Positions 5,968 to 15,000 of a stretch of 21,361 bases of DNA are shown here, in pieces (within the stretch, counting starts at the first letter, position 1; the number at the start of each line of letters is the position of its first letter). A program made the position numbers and the translations under genes. The stretch comes from an uncultured Opitutia bacterium. GTDB taxonomy: Bacteria; Verrucomicrobiota; Verrucomicrobiia; Opitutales; UBA953. Where the stretch lies: NCBI GenBank assembly GCA_903929325.1, contig CAIYUD010000081.1:1-21361 (forward strand). Direction: 5' to 3'. The notes beneath the pieces were generated by a model. It saw only the letters and a program-made list of their open reading frames with translations. It did no database searches and was not told where the DNA came from.

Positions 5968-7440
5968 ATGATGGCCTCTCGTCGCCTCGCTGCACTCATC
6001 GCCTTAGCAATGATACTCATTGCTTCGATTACCCGTGCAGCGCCGCAACCGAACATTGTTATTATTTTAACCGATGACCAAGGGTGGAACGACACCTCGG
6101 TCAACCTTGGCCTACCTAAAGCCAAAGGCATCAACGATCACTACCGTACACCTAACTTAGAGAAGCTCGCCACCCAAGGAGCGAAAGTTACCCATGCCTA
6201 CGCATGTCCCGTCTGCTCACCTTCACGCGTAACCCTGCTCACCGGGGTTAATGTCGCGCGCCACCGCGTGACCAATTGGACCTTAGAAAAAGGCAAGGAT
6301 CTCGGCGTGGCGTCCAAAGGCCTCGCCTTGCCCGACTGGAATTGCAACGGCCTGCAGCCCGCCGGAACCAATATACCGCACAGCTTCGAATGTGCAGAAA
6401 CTCTTCCAGCGCTGTTACGGAAAGCCGGCTATCGGACCATTCACGTCGGCAAGGCGCACTTTGGTGCAGTCGATACACCCGGAGCCAATCCCCTAAACCT
6501 CGGTTTCGATGTAAACATTGGTGGTAGTGCCATGGGGCAGCCTGGAAGCCATCTAGGTTTGAAAAACTTTAGTGCCGGCAAAGACAGTCGCATAGCTTGG
6601 GACGTGCCGGACTTAGCAGAGTATCACGGAAAAGACGTCACAGTTACAGAGGCACTGACTGATCGGGCCATTACAGAAATTCGCAAAGCACATTCCGCAG
6701 GTGTGCCGTTCTTTTTAAATTTCGCACATTTCGGCGTACATGCACCCATCGAGCCTGCGAAAAACTTTAGTGCGGATTACGCATCCCTCGCGTTGAGTCG
6801 TGTAGAAAAAGATTATGCCACGATGGTTGCGGATGTAGATGCGAGCGTGGGCCGAATCATGGCTGAACTCGATAAGATGGGCGTAGCGGGTAACACGATT
6901 GTGGTTTTCCTCTCCGACAACGGAGGCTACGCACAGCGTGATGGTGGATTTAAACCTAAAAATCTGCCCCTACGTAGCGGCAAAGGATCTGCCTACGAAG
7001 GCGGCTTAAGAGTCCCTTGTGTTGTGCGCTGGCCAGGCATCACGCAACCGGGATCGACGATTGATGCCGCCATTCGCATGGAAGACTTGCTGCCCACACT
7101 TGTGAAAGCAGCAGGCGAGAAAGCACCCACAGGGATTGACGGTGGTGATATTTCCACGGTCTTAGCGGGAAGCAAAAGAACGACCCCTGATTTTATTTGG
7201 TATTACCCACATGTTTGGGGCGCAACTGGCCCAGGCATAGAGCCGTTTGCAGCGATTCGCGAAGGAGACCTCAAGGCTATCCTCTTCTTCTATGATGAAC
7301 GCGTAGAGCTGTACGACATTACCAAGGATTCTTCGGAGTCGAAAGACTTGGCCAAGGAACGTCCAGAAGAAGCCTCACGCCTGAAGTTGAAACTACTTAC
7401 AGCGCTGAAGACCGCAGGAAGCAAACTTCCGACTCGGTAA
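5968..7440 (+). CDS. Exported S1-family sulfatase 2
   Basis: This is a 490-aa exported sulfatase with signal peptide MMASRRLAALIALAMILIAS (cleavage near TRAA). Calcium ligands are DD at 36-37. CSPSR (83-87) carries the cysteine to be converted to formylglycine. GKAHFG (161-166) stands where the first sulfatase has GKWHLG, HFGVHAP has H254 and H258, SDNGG is at 316-320 and K339 sits in SGKGSAYEGG. Between CSPSR and GKAHFG is a long insert (about 30 residues more than sulfatase 1) with two Cys, so it belongs to a different S1 subfamily and likely a different substrate. Start codons at 5968 and 5971 are adjacent. AGAGGA (5962-5967) lies directly before the first, so the second is better spaced. 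A DNA glycosylase gene follows on the same strand. Confidence 0.95.
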   Translation: MMASRRLAALIALAMILIASITRAAPQPNIVIILTDDQGWNDTSVNLGLPKAKGINDHYRTPNLEKLATQGAKVTHAYACPVCSPSRVTLLTGVNVARHRVTNWTLEKGKDLGVASKGLALPDWNCNGLQPAGTNIPHSFECAETLPALLRKAGYRTIHVGKAHFGAVDTPGANPLNLGFDVNIGGSAMGQPGSHLGLKNFSAGKDSRIAWDVPDLAEYHGKDVTVTEALTDRAITEIRKAHSAGVPFFLNFAHFGVHAPIEPAKNFSADYASLALSRVEKDYATMVADVDASVGRIMAELDKMGVAGNTIVVFLSDNGGYAQRDGGFKPKNLPLRSGKGSAYEGGLRVPCVVRWPGITQPGSTIDAAIRMEDLLPTLVKAAGEKAPTGIDGGDISTVLAGSKRTTPDFIWYYPHVWGATGPGIEPFAAIREGDLKAILFFYDERVELYDITKDSSESKDLAKERPEEASRLKLKLLTALKTAGSKLPTR

Positions 7441-7483
7441 TTTGGGGCTAAGCCTCAAGTTGTATTCATTATCTGAAGCTGCG

Positions 7484-8365
7484 ATGAATGACTGGTCCGA
7501 ATGGCAGGTGCTGCGAATGGCTGACGCTCCAGGAGAAGCGACCCTCGCAGAGATACTCGACGGCGGGCAGAGTTTTCGATGGCAACGCAATGATGATGGC
7601 GCATGGACTGGCGTATTTGGACGCCACATTGCGCAACTAAAGACACACCCCGAAGGCCTTGCCTGGCGTCAGCCACTAGGAAAACCCACTATCGCTGAGG
7701 ACTTGGCAATTTACCTCGATGCAGCAGGTAAACAGGCACGCGCAATCGATGCCCTCCCTTGGCGATCGGACCCGTTTCTAGCTAGCGCCCTATCGCATTT
7801 CCCGGGACTGCGCATTCTCGCACAAACACCCGATGAAGCCCTGTTAGCTTTTCTCTGTAGTTCAAACAAACAGATCATTCAGATTCGTCGCATGGTCGCG
7901 GCCCTTGCCGAACGACTTGGCCAAGAGCTCGCACCAGGTTTCCATGCTCTTCCAGACTGGGCAAAACTCGCGCAAGCCGACGCGGCAACTCTCAAGGCTT
8001 GTGGCCTGGGCTATCGTGCAAAATTTATTCAAGAGACGGCTAGAGAACTTAAGCGACGGCCGAATTGGGCTGAAGAGCTTGGCGCTCTCGAGACCGACGC
8101 ATTACTCGTAGAATTAACAAATTTGCCTGGTGTTGGGCCGAAAGTCGCCGCATGTGTCGCCCTCTTTGGTTTCGGAAGACTTGAATCATTCCCGGTCGAC
8201 ACTTGGATCGAGCAGATTCTCGTCGAAGGCTATGCGCTCAATGGCTGGAAGCGTACGGCCCTCGAACACTTCGGACGCGCGCATTACGGCGCGTCAGCAG
8301 GACTCGCACAGCAGTTCCTCTTTGCTGCCGCGAGAGCGCAAAGCAAGAAGCCTAAAGACGAGTGA
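7484..8365 (+). CDS. OGG1-type DNA glycosylase/AP lyase
   Basis: This 293-aa base-excision repair enzyme is expected to remove 8-oxoguanine opposite C and cleave the abasic site. It has the OGG N-terminal domain with GQSFRW (28-33), then LCSSNKQIIQIRRM, which corresponds to the SSNN(H)I damage-side loop, and CGLGYRAKFI. The helix-hairpin-helix is LPGVGPKVAAC with catalytic Lys K220, and FPVDTW supplies the catalytic Asp D239. The ATG at 7484 gives the usual OGG start. An in-frame TTG at 7442 would add 14 residues without support. The gap to sulfatase 2 is 43 bases; the pairing looks incidental. It ends before a terminator shared with amt. Oxidised-purine specificity is inferred from the family. 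Confidence 0.93.
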   Translation: MNDWSEWQVLRMADAPGEATLAEILDGGQSFRWQRNDDGAWTGVFGRHIAQLKTHPEGLAWRQPLGKPTIAEDLAIYLDAAGKQARAIDALPWRSDPFLASALSHFPGLRILAQTPDEALLAFLCSSNKQIIQIRRMVAALAERLGQELAPGFHALPDWAKLAQADAATLKACGLGYRAKFIQETARELKRRPNWAEELGALETDALLVELTNLPGVGPKVAACVALFGFGRLESFPVDTWIEQILVEGYALNGWKRTALEHFGRAHYGASAGLAQQFLFAAARAQSKKPKDE

Positions 8366-8412
8366 CAAAAGCGCTCGGACTGGAGGACTCAGCACCAGTT
8401 TGACTATAAAAC

Positions 8413-8442
8413 AAAAGACCCCGGCTTAACCGGGGTCTTTTT
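8413..8442. terminator. Bidirectional intrinsic terminator between the glycosylase and amt genes
   Basis: AAAAGACCCCGG (8413-8424) pairs with CCGGGGTCTTTT around the loop CTTAA (8425-8429). A T-run continues to 8442 and the A-run on the left gives a U-run in the other direction, so it can end both convergent transcripts. Confidence 0.93.
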
Positions 8443-8470
8443 AATGATAGGGCTTTAGTCGCCGTAATAA

Positions 8471-9952
8471 TTAACCCTTTAACGAGTAACCTTCTTCGCC
8501 GTGGTCGGTGACATCAAGACCGCGTGCTTCATCTTCATCGGACGGACGGAGGCCAATCGTATTCTTGATTAGCAGGCCGATAATGAGTGTCGCGGTAAAC
8601 GAGAGAACCAAAGTCACGCCGATAGCCTTGAATTGTTCGATGACCAATCCGTTACCAAGCAAGCTTTTCAAGTTGGTATTCAAATTGGCATTCGCATCTG
8701 CAGTCGCAAATAAACCGGTGACGATGGCACCGAGCGTTCCGCCGACGGCATGGACGCCGAAGGTGTCGAGCGCGTCGTCATAGCCGAGCTTCGACTTAAG
8801 GTAGACCACTGCTAGGAACGGAACGATGCCGGCCAGGACGCCGATGATAACTGCTGAACCTGCACTCACAAAACCAGCAGCAGGTGTGATCACGACTAGG
8901 CCAGCCACTGCACCTGAGCACATACCAAGAACACTGGCATGCTTACGAAGCACCCACTCGAGTGCACCCCAAGTGAAGGCGGCGACGGCAGCAGCAAGGG
9001 TGGTGGTCGTAAAGGCTTGAGCAGCGACGCCATCCGCAGCCAGAGCCGATCCAGCATTAAAGCCGTACCAACCAACCCAGAGCATACCCGTACCTACCAT
9101 ACAAAGAACCATCGAGTGCGGCGTCATCGGCACCTTGCCAAAACCTGCACGCTTGCCGACGAGGATACAGAGCAAGAGCGCGGACCAGCCCGAAGTCATA
9201 TGAACCACAGTACCGCCGGCGAAGTCGATTGCCTTGATGCTCGCAGCAGCATTCCAGACGCCGTTCATTTCGCCCGTGATGCCCCAAATATGGTGAGCCA
9301 TTGGGAAGTAGACGATGAACATCCACAGAAGGGCGAATGACATGACGGCTGAGAACTTCATGCGCTCAGCAATCGCACCAATAATCAGTGCAGGCGTAAT
9401 AATTGCGAACATCAGCTGGAACATCGCAAAGACGTTCTGGGAAATCCAGTAAGCGTAGTCGGTATTGGGAGCCGAGGTGACGCCTTCGAAGAAGAAGTAT
9501 TCCGATCCACCAAAAATATTTCCGATTGGCGATCCCGCAAAGTTCTTACCAAAGACCAGCGAGTAGCCGAACGCCCACCAGAGAATCGTAACGGGCCCTG
9601 CAAGGCCGATACATTGAGCGGCAACGGAGAGTACGTTTTTCGTCCGGACTAAGCCGCCGTAGAAAAGAAAGAGACCGGGCAACGTCATGAAGAGCACAAG
9701 CGCGGCACTCACCATAATGAAAGCATTATGGCCAGGCCCTGCGGTGGCGGAGACGGGACCGCCGACGACTTTGTCGTCCCCAGCTTTCGGGGCAGCGTTA
9801 TTCACATAAGCCTCAAGGTCAGCTACCCGTTGCTCGACGCTTGCCGGAGCAGGCGCAGCGGGTGCTTTCGCTGGAGTGGTTGTCTGCGCAGAGGCGAGCA
9901 CAGGCATCGCAAGGAGTGCGATAAGGGTAAGGGTGCGGAGCAAGGGTTTCAT
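8471..9952 (-). CDS. amt: Ammonium transporter (Amt/MEP family) with signal peptide and N-terminal extension
   Basis: This 493-aa trimeric ammonium channel is in the inner membrane. A signal peptide (MKPLLRTLTLIALLAMPVLASA, residues 1-22) and an Ala/Pro-rich linker with a short predicted helix (to about 70) precede the 11-helix pore domain. FYGGLVRTKN, the IGAIAERMKF loop, the first pore His H251 (GGTVVHM) and the second H401 (FGVHAVGG) are present. The C-terminal tail GLRPSDEDEARGLDVTDHGEEGY is the usual cytoplasmic regulatory segment that contacts PII. No glnK lies nearby, although PII genes often accompany amt. The ATG is preceded by GCC with no SD. A possible sigma-54 site lies just upstream. 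Function is firm. Confidence 0.96.
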   Translation of the reverse strand: MKPLLRTLTLIALLAMPVLASAQTTTPAKAPAAPAPASVEQRVADLEAYVNNAAPKAGDDKVVGGPVSATAGPGHNAFIMVSAALVLFMTLPGLFLFYGGLVRTKNVLSVAAQCIGLAGPVTILWWAFGYSLVFGKNFAGSPIGNIFGGSEYFFFEGVTSAPNTDYAYWISQNVFAMFQLMFAIITPALIIGAIAERMKFSAVMSFALLWMFIVYFPMAHHIWGITGEMNGVWNAAASIKAIDFAGGTVVHMTSGWSALLLCILVGKRAGFGKVPMTPHSMVLCMVGTGMLWVGWYGFNAGSALAADGVAAQAFTTTTLAAAVAAFTWGALEWVLRKHASVLGMCSGAVAGLVVITPAAGFVSAGSAVIIGVLAGIVPFLAVVYLKSKLGYDDALDTFGVHAVGGTLGAIVTGLFATADANANLNTNLKSLLGNGLVIEQFKAIGVTLVLSFTATLIIGLLIKNTIGLRPSDEDEARGLDVTDHGEEGYSLKG

Positions 9953-9966
9953 GGCATGAGGACTAT

Positions 9967-9982
9967 CGCACCCAGTGTGCCA
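9967..9982 (-). promoter_or_regulatory. Possible sigma-54 (-24/-12) element upstream of amt
   Basis: On the minus strand TGGCAC-ACTGGG-TGCG has GG and GC exactly 10 bases apart, matching the -24/-12 pattern TGGCAC-N5-TTGC except for one base of TTGC. The -12 GC is only 15 bases from the ATG, which would leave almost no leader. It may be chance. Confidence 0.25.
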
Positions 9983-10113
9983 ATAGCTCTTCCGGGCCTT
10001 TTCGCTCTTAAAACTGCCTAAGATGCGACAAAATGGGCAACCGGGGTGGCGAATTTAGGGCAAGGAATGCAAACAAGCGCTCTGCCAATAACCACTTCTA
10101 GGGCACTGTAGCC

Positions 10114-11019
10114 TTAGAATCTTGCCCCTATCCGCACAGTCCAACCCGCTGCATCAGGAGCCTGAAAGACATTCACCGTATTTCCGTCGTGGCGGAAAGT
10201 TTCGCGATGAAAGGCAACCCACTCGAAAGCACCGCGGACAAACCATGTGCCACTTGACTCAAGAAACTGCGTGACGCCTACGCGCAAAGGGACTTCACCG
10301 ATGGAAACTGCGCGATGTCCATAACTAGCATCCGTCAGACGAAAGGTTAGCGTTTCGTAGGCGCAGGAAAAATCAATGCTGGTGGCCTTATCTGCTGTCG
10401 CAAACCAGCGAGCATAAACTCCGTTTTGCAAACCGGTAACACGAAATTCGATACTTACACTCGCATCAGGCGTCCACTTCGCACGCAGATACGGAATCGG
10501 CAGTACATACATTTCATAGCGATCTTGGAGCATCGCCCCGATGGCTACGTCGAAAGTGGCTGCAGGCGTCCATCGATAAGCACCGCCAAAACCCCAGCGC
10601 ACGGCATCACCAAGCCCGAGTGTAGATGCATTGGAAGTTTCCGGCGCAGCCTCAAGCGCTCCGATAAATTGATAATGTCCATGCCCAGACCCTGCTTGCC
10701 ATTGCGTAAAACCGGAAACAATAAAGTCGGCGGTGTCGCCGTAGACGCGGTCAGGATTTCCGGCAATGGCACCCGTGAATTTATTGGTGTAATTATAGTA
10801 TTCGATATCCAAGGCATGATCGGTTCCTTCATGAATCGCCTCAAAGCCGTAGCGCGTACGTTCAAAAGTTCCGCTCAGCCCATCTGCATGACTTACGTCG
10901 GCCGATCCATGGCCTTGGTAGTCGCCCATCAGCACCCAGCCCGTCTTCGCAGGCGTCGCGGCCTGTTGAGAGAAAACCGTGAACGGCAAAAGGCCGGCAA
11001 CCAGAAGTAAGGAGCGCAT
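10114..11019 (-). CDS. Exported beta-barrel-like outer-membrane protein, unknown function
   Basis: This 301-aa protein starts with a signal peptide, MRSLLLVAGLLPFTVFSQ. After it, alternating hydrophobic/polar strands with Gly, Asn and aromatic girdles (for example YNYTNKF, YGFEAIHEG, VYARWFATADK) run to the end. The last residues IGARF, with terminal Phe, are the usual outer-membrane beta-barrel assembly signal. No enzymatic motif or ligand site was recognised; a porin-like or structural barrel is plausible. An in-frame TTG at 11055 would add 12 residues and bury the signal peptide, so the ATG at 11017-11019 is chosen. No SD. It is divergent from the SGNH hydrolase gene at 11116. Confidence 0.75.
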   Translation of the reverse strand: MRSLLLVAGLLPFTVFSQQAATPAKTGWVLMGDYQGHGSADVSHADGLSGTFERTRYGFEAIHEGTDHALDIEYYNYTNKFTGAIAGNPDRVYGDTADFIVSGFTQWQAGSGHGHYQFIGALEAAPETSNASTLGLGDAVRWGFGGAYRWTPAATFDVAIGAMLQDRYEMYVLPIPYLRAKWTPDASVSIEFRVTGLQNGVYARWFATADKATSIDFSCAYETLTFRLTDASYGHRAVSIGEVPLRVGVTQFLESSGTWFVRGAFEWVAFHRETFRHDGNTVNVFQAPDAAGWTVRIGARF

Positions 11020-11115
11020 GACTAAGGGTCTAAACTCGGGAGACAGGGAAGACAAGTGTAGCCAGCGGGGTGTTTTGCGCTTTCACCAACTTTAAACAGA
11101 GAGTATCACTGCGCC

Positions 11116-11949
11116 ATGACCCATCAAAGCACTGGCATCTCGAAACCTGTATTCTTGCTTTCCGTCGCCTGTGCTGGCTTAGCGGGAATATCTGCCGCAC
11201 TTTTGGGACGCTGGTTTCACGAAAGCGAAAAAGTTGCCTTCCTGAATGCTAAATTAAATAGCATTACATCTACTCCTTTTAACTTCGCAACCGTGCCCTA
11301 CCCTCGAGCCAATGACGGAAGAGTCCAAGGCGGCACAGATGCTCGCCACAAACAACAATGTCAGTGGGCCCAAGATTCCGTGAGAGCAGGCGGCGGCAGC
11401 ATCATCCTCGTGGGCGACTCTATCACCCACGCCTGGGAAGGTAATATGGATTTACTCAAGGATACGGGGACATTTGTTAATTTAGCGACCAGCGGCGATC
11501 GCACGGAGAATGTTCTCTGGCGTTTACAAAACGGAAATCTCCCCGCGGGTCTAAAGCCACGCGCTTTCGTGGTCATGATCGGAACAAACAATACCGGTCA
11601 CCGTATGGATAAGCCTGAAGATGTTGCCGCAGGTGTGCACGCCATCCTGCAGCGTCTCCACGACTACTCGCCCGCCACGCCGATTATTCTTTATAACATC
11701 TTCCCACGCGGGGCCAAAAGCGACGACGCCATGCGCGTGAATAATGAAAAAGCCAACAAGCTCGTCGTGGATGGCCTTACGGATGATTTTAAAAAGGTTA
11801 TTCACGTACGTGACCTTGCCTCAAAGTACCTCCAGCCTGACGGGACCTTACCTAACGCAATTATGCCAGACCTCTTACACCCAAACCGTAAGGGCTATGA
11901 AATTTGGGCCGAAGACCTGAAAGCCAGCTTAAAGGAATTAGGGCGCTGA
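11116..11949 (+). CDS. SGNH/GDSL-family hydrolase (PAF-acetylhydrolase-like esterase)
   Basis: This 277-aa protein probably removes acyl groups, such as acetyl, from a sugar or lipid. A hydrophobic segment (residues 12-30) suggests export or anchoring in the inner membrane. SGNH blocks are clear: GDSITHAW with nucleophile S102, block II NLATSGDRT (G127), block III IGTNNT (N158) and block V DLLHPN (D252, H255). These give the catalytic triad and oxyanion hole. The sequence looks most like the PAF-acetylhydrolase/GDSL lipase group found in polysaccharide-utilising bacteria. It is followed by a terminator, so it is a separate unit from the AsmA-type operon. The ATG is preceded by GCC without SD. 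The substrate is unknown; an O-acetyl carbohydrate esterase is an inference from neighbouring sulfatases. Confidence 0.9.
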   Translation: MTHQSTGISKPVFLLSVACAGLAGISAALLGRWFHESEKVAFLNAKLNSITSTPFNFATVPYPRANDGRVQGGTDARHKQQCQWAQDSVRAGGGSIILVGDSITHAWEGNMDLLKDTGTFVNLATSGDRTENVLWRLQNGNLPAGLKPRAFVVMIGTNNTGHRMDKPEDVAAGVHAILQRLHDYSPATPIILYNIFPRGAKSDDAMRVNNEKANKLVVDGLTDDFKKVIHVRDLASKYLQPDGTLPNAIMPDLLHPNRKGYEIWAEDLKASLKELGR

Positions 11950-11969
11950 GCGGCTTATTATCAAATGTC

Positions 11970-11998
11970 AAAGCCCCGCCATCCAGCGGGGCTTTTTT
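11970..11998 (+). terminator. Rho-independent terminator of the SGNH hydrolase gene
   Basis: GCCCCGC (11973-11979) pairs perfectly with GCGGGGC (11986-11992) around a 6-base loop. A T-run (11993-11998) follows, 20 bases after the stop codon. It lies before the AsmA-like gene and should separate the two units. Confidence 0.93.
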
Positions 11999-12037
11999 AT
12001 CGCCCAGTCGCCCTCGGGACACACTCTGCTTGAAGCC

Positions 12038-15000
12038 ATGGGTCGTTTCGTTCGCATCCTCCTCTGGAGTTTCTCTATTTTGGCCGTACTCGTCGCTGGT
12101 ACAGCCATTTGGGCCGACATCCAACTACGCGCTGATCATCTCGGGCCACGCGTTGCGGGCATCCTAACAGATGCAGGCATCACAGGCGGAATTACCAAAA
12201 TCGAAGCAACGCTTGATGGCACTTTCAATGCCGAGGGCGTCGACCTCACACTCAAAGACGGCACGCGCCTCAAGGCGGAATCCTTACGCGGAGATTTATC
12301 CGTGCTCCGCTTACTCAGCGGACATGTGCACCTCGCCGAACTCGAAGGTAAAGGTTTCGACGTCACCCTTGCGGACACAAAACCTTCGATCGAAAAAAAT
12401 GGCGCGAAGTCAGTTCCGGCAAACGTTCAGCCAGACTTAGGTTTAGGTAAATTTTCGGCAGGACAAGTCGCTCTCAGCGGACGCATTCAACTATCCAATG
12501 ACAGCGCCGTCCGCTTCAATATCCGCAGCGAAGGGATAGACCCACAGGGAGTCGTTGAACTTCGGGCGGGCTTAGCTTGGACAGGTCGCTCGGCTGGAAC
12601 CGTAAAAACTGATCCGCGCGCCGACATCGTTGCCCGTATTCAATTTAACCGAACCTTCGGCCAGCACGGCCTTGCCTGGCGCGAAGTGGCAACGGATATT
12701 GCGAAGCTTCGCCTGCGCTTAGTCACACGCGATGGCAGCGCTTTGGCCGCTGGCGGCCCACAGCTCGACTTGGATGCTGAAAATGGCGCCAATGGTTTAG
12801 TCGGAAAAATTACTGTCCGTGATGCCAAGAACCTCAACGCACTTGATAGTGCTTTTACTTTAGGCGAATCACTTTCCGTCAAAGGCAAACTCAACCTCTC
12901 GACGGGTGAATTGGGCGTTCTCACCCCAACTCGAAAGACCGAGATTTGTCACCTTCGCGGCGAACTCGACTTGAACGCCACCCCAGAAGCATGGTCGGTC
13001 GCTACAGATTTAGCTGCAAGCTGGGATGACCTTTCCGTTTTTTCGAAAACCATCGCTGCGAATACGCGCTGCGAATGGAAAATAAAACTGTCTGCACACG
13101 GTGATAATAAAGAGTGGTCGATCGACTCCTCTACAGTGCAAGGCCCAGGTAACTTTGCCCTCTCCATTCGCAAACCTTTGCACTGGAAAGGCAGCGCGCT
13201 GCCTCTGGATTCTTCGGGCGTACCGATTGAACTGTCTGCAGCCGACGCACCCCTGAGTGCACTCGCACCGTTTTTAAGCATAACTGGATTTGTACCCGTC
13301 AACGGCTCGTGGTCAGGCGCTGCTGAAATCGCCTTCGCGGAAGGTGAAGCAATTGTGACATGTTCCCGCCCGATTGCTGTGTCCGAACTATCGGTTGAGC
13401 GCGAAGGCGTGCCTCTACTTGCTCATCTCAATGCAACCCTGCCGCTTAAAGCAGACCGCGGCGGTATTGCCGTTCAAGGTTTCCGCGCGGGCGTCAGTGG
13501 TCGCACATTAATCTCTGGGGATCTTTCTGTGCGCCCCGGAACAAACGGCGCCTGGCAATCCGATGTTCACGTAAAAGTTGATCTCGGAGATTTGGCAGGA
13601 CAACCTGGCTGGGAAAGCATTCCTTTCGATCGTCTTCGCGGCATCATCGTGGATGTTGGTGCGAGCGTGGCTGCTAAAGCAGGAACTCCGCCCGTGATGA
13701 CTCAAGGTGCGGTATCCATCCGAAACGCGAGCGTGGAGCTCATGAATCTACGTCAGCGGTCGCCCATTAATTTAGATGGCACATTACCTGTGGGCGCCCT
13801 CTTCGACGGCAAAGCAAGTAATCTGCCCCTCGAATCCGTATCCGCACTGGTACCTGGACTTAACCTCACAGGCACGCTGACAAAAGCCGAGTTGAGCCTG
13901 GGCGCCAAAAGCGATGGCAGCTGGTATGTGCGCAGCGAGGCGGGCCCGATTCAATTTACGGACACAGCTGTTGGCTGGGCAGGCATACCTTACCTTGAAC
14001 ACTGCGACTTAACGACTGAGATCGATTTAAGTTTTGGTAGCGCCAATGTATTACGCTTTGAGAAAACAGATTTGCGCTGCAAAGGACGTTCGCTGGCAAC
14101 GGGCTCGGCGATTGTCCCGCTCGGTGGCGCTTGGCCGACAGGATCTGTTCAAGGCGAACTTGGCGCGCTCGCCACTCAGCCATTCGCTAAAGGAATGGGT
14201 GAAGTTGCCGGCGGAAATTACCAAATCAATTTAACATCCAAAGACCTGCAATCCGTTGCCATGGAAGTTTCCGTCCGCGATGCAGGCTTCCGCGATCGGG
14301 TGCTGCGTATCAACGCTGCACGATTAACTGGATCGCTTGAGCGTGAAGGTGATGTCTCTAAAATTCTCGGCACATTCCATATTGGGGCCTCCGGCACAAG
14401 TGATGGAAAGTTAAGCGTCCTCGTAACCAAGAATGGTTCGCGCACGAATTGGGAAGCAAAGGTTGATATTACCGAAATCGCGCTCGATGACATCCTTGGC
14501 CTAAGCCCGCCCGAAACAGATTCTGCAGAAAAGAAAACTTCTGACCCAACAGATACCACGCCCGACCGTTCCCCAGTGTGGGCTGGGCACACGGGCACGC
14601 TAGAATTTAACTTAACCAAAGGCACCCTCGGCGAACTCACCGTCCAAAACCTCACCGCTAATGCGACGCTCGATGACAACCTTGCTAAGTTAACATCCTT
14701 AACCGGAAAGGTTCTTGGAGGCACTTTGGCGGGCGATGGCAGTCTCACCTTTAATCGAACAGCACCCAGCGGCCCTTACGTGCTGAACTCAACCCTCAGT
14801 GTCGCCAATATAGATTTCAAAGAAGTTGCCGCCTTGCTACCAACCATGAAGGGCAACGCAGAAGGGAAAGCGAATGCGCGCATCGGGGTCGCAGCCTATG
14901 CACCGAGAGTCAATCAACTCATCCAGCATTTAGCCATCGACCTTGCACTCGATGCGAAAGACGGCCGCGTCCGCATGCCGCGCTCCGCCGCTTCGCTGAA

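Noticed and set aside
10426..11010. 194-aa open frame on the plus strand
   Set aside because: It lies antisense to the signal-peptide-bearing barrel gene, has no recognisable domain and has low-complexity, Arg-rich composition; a shadow frame.
14218..14748. 176-aa open frame on the minus strand
   Set aside because: Antisense to the AsmA-like gene, no domain, Ser/Arg-rich shadow composition.
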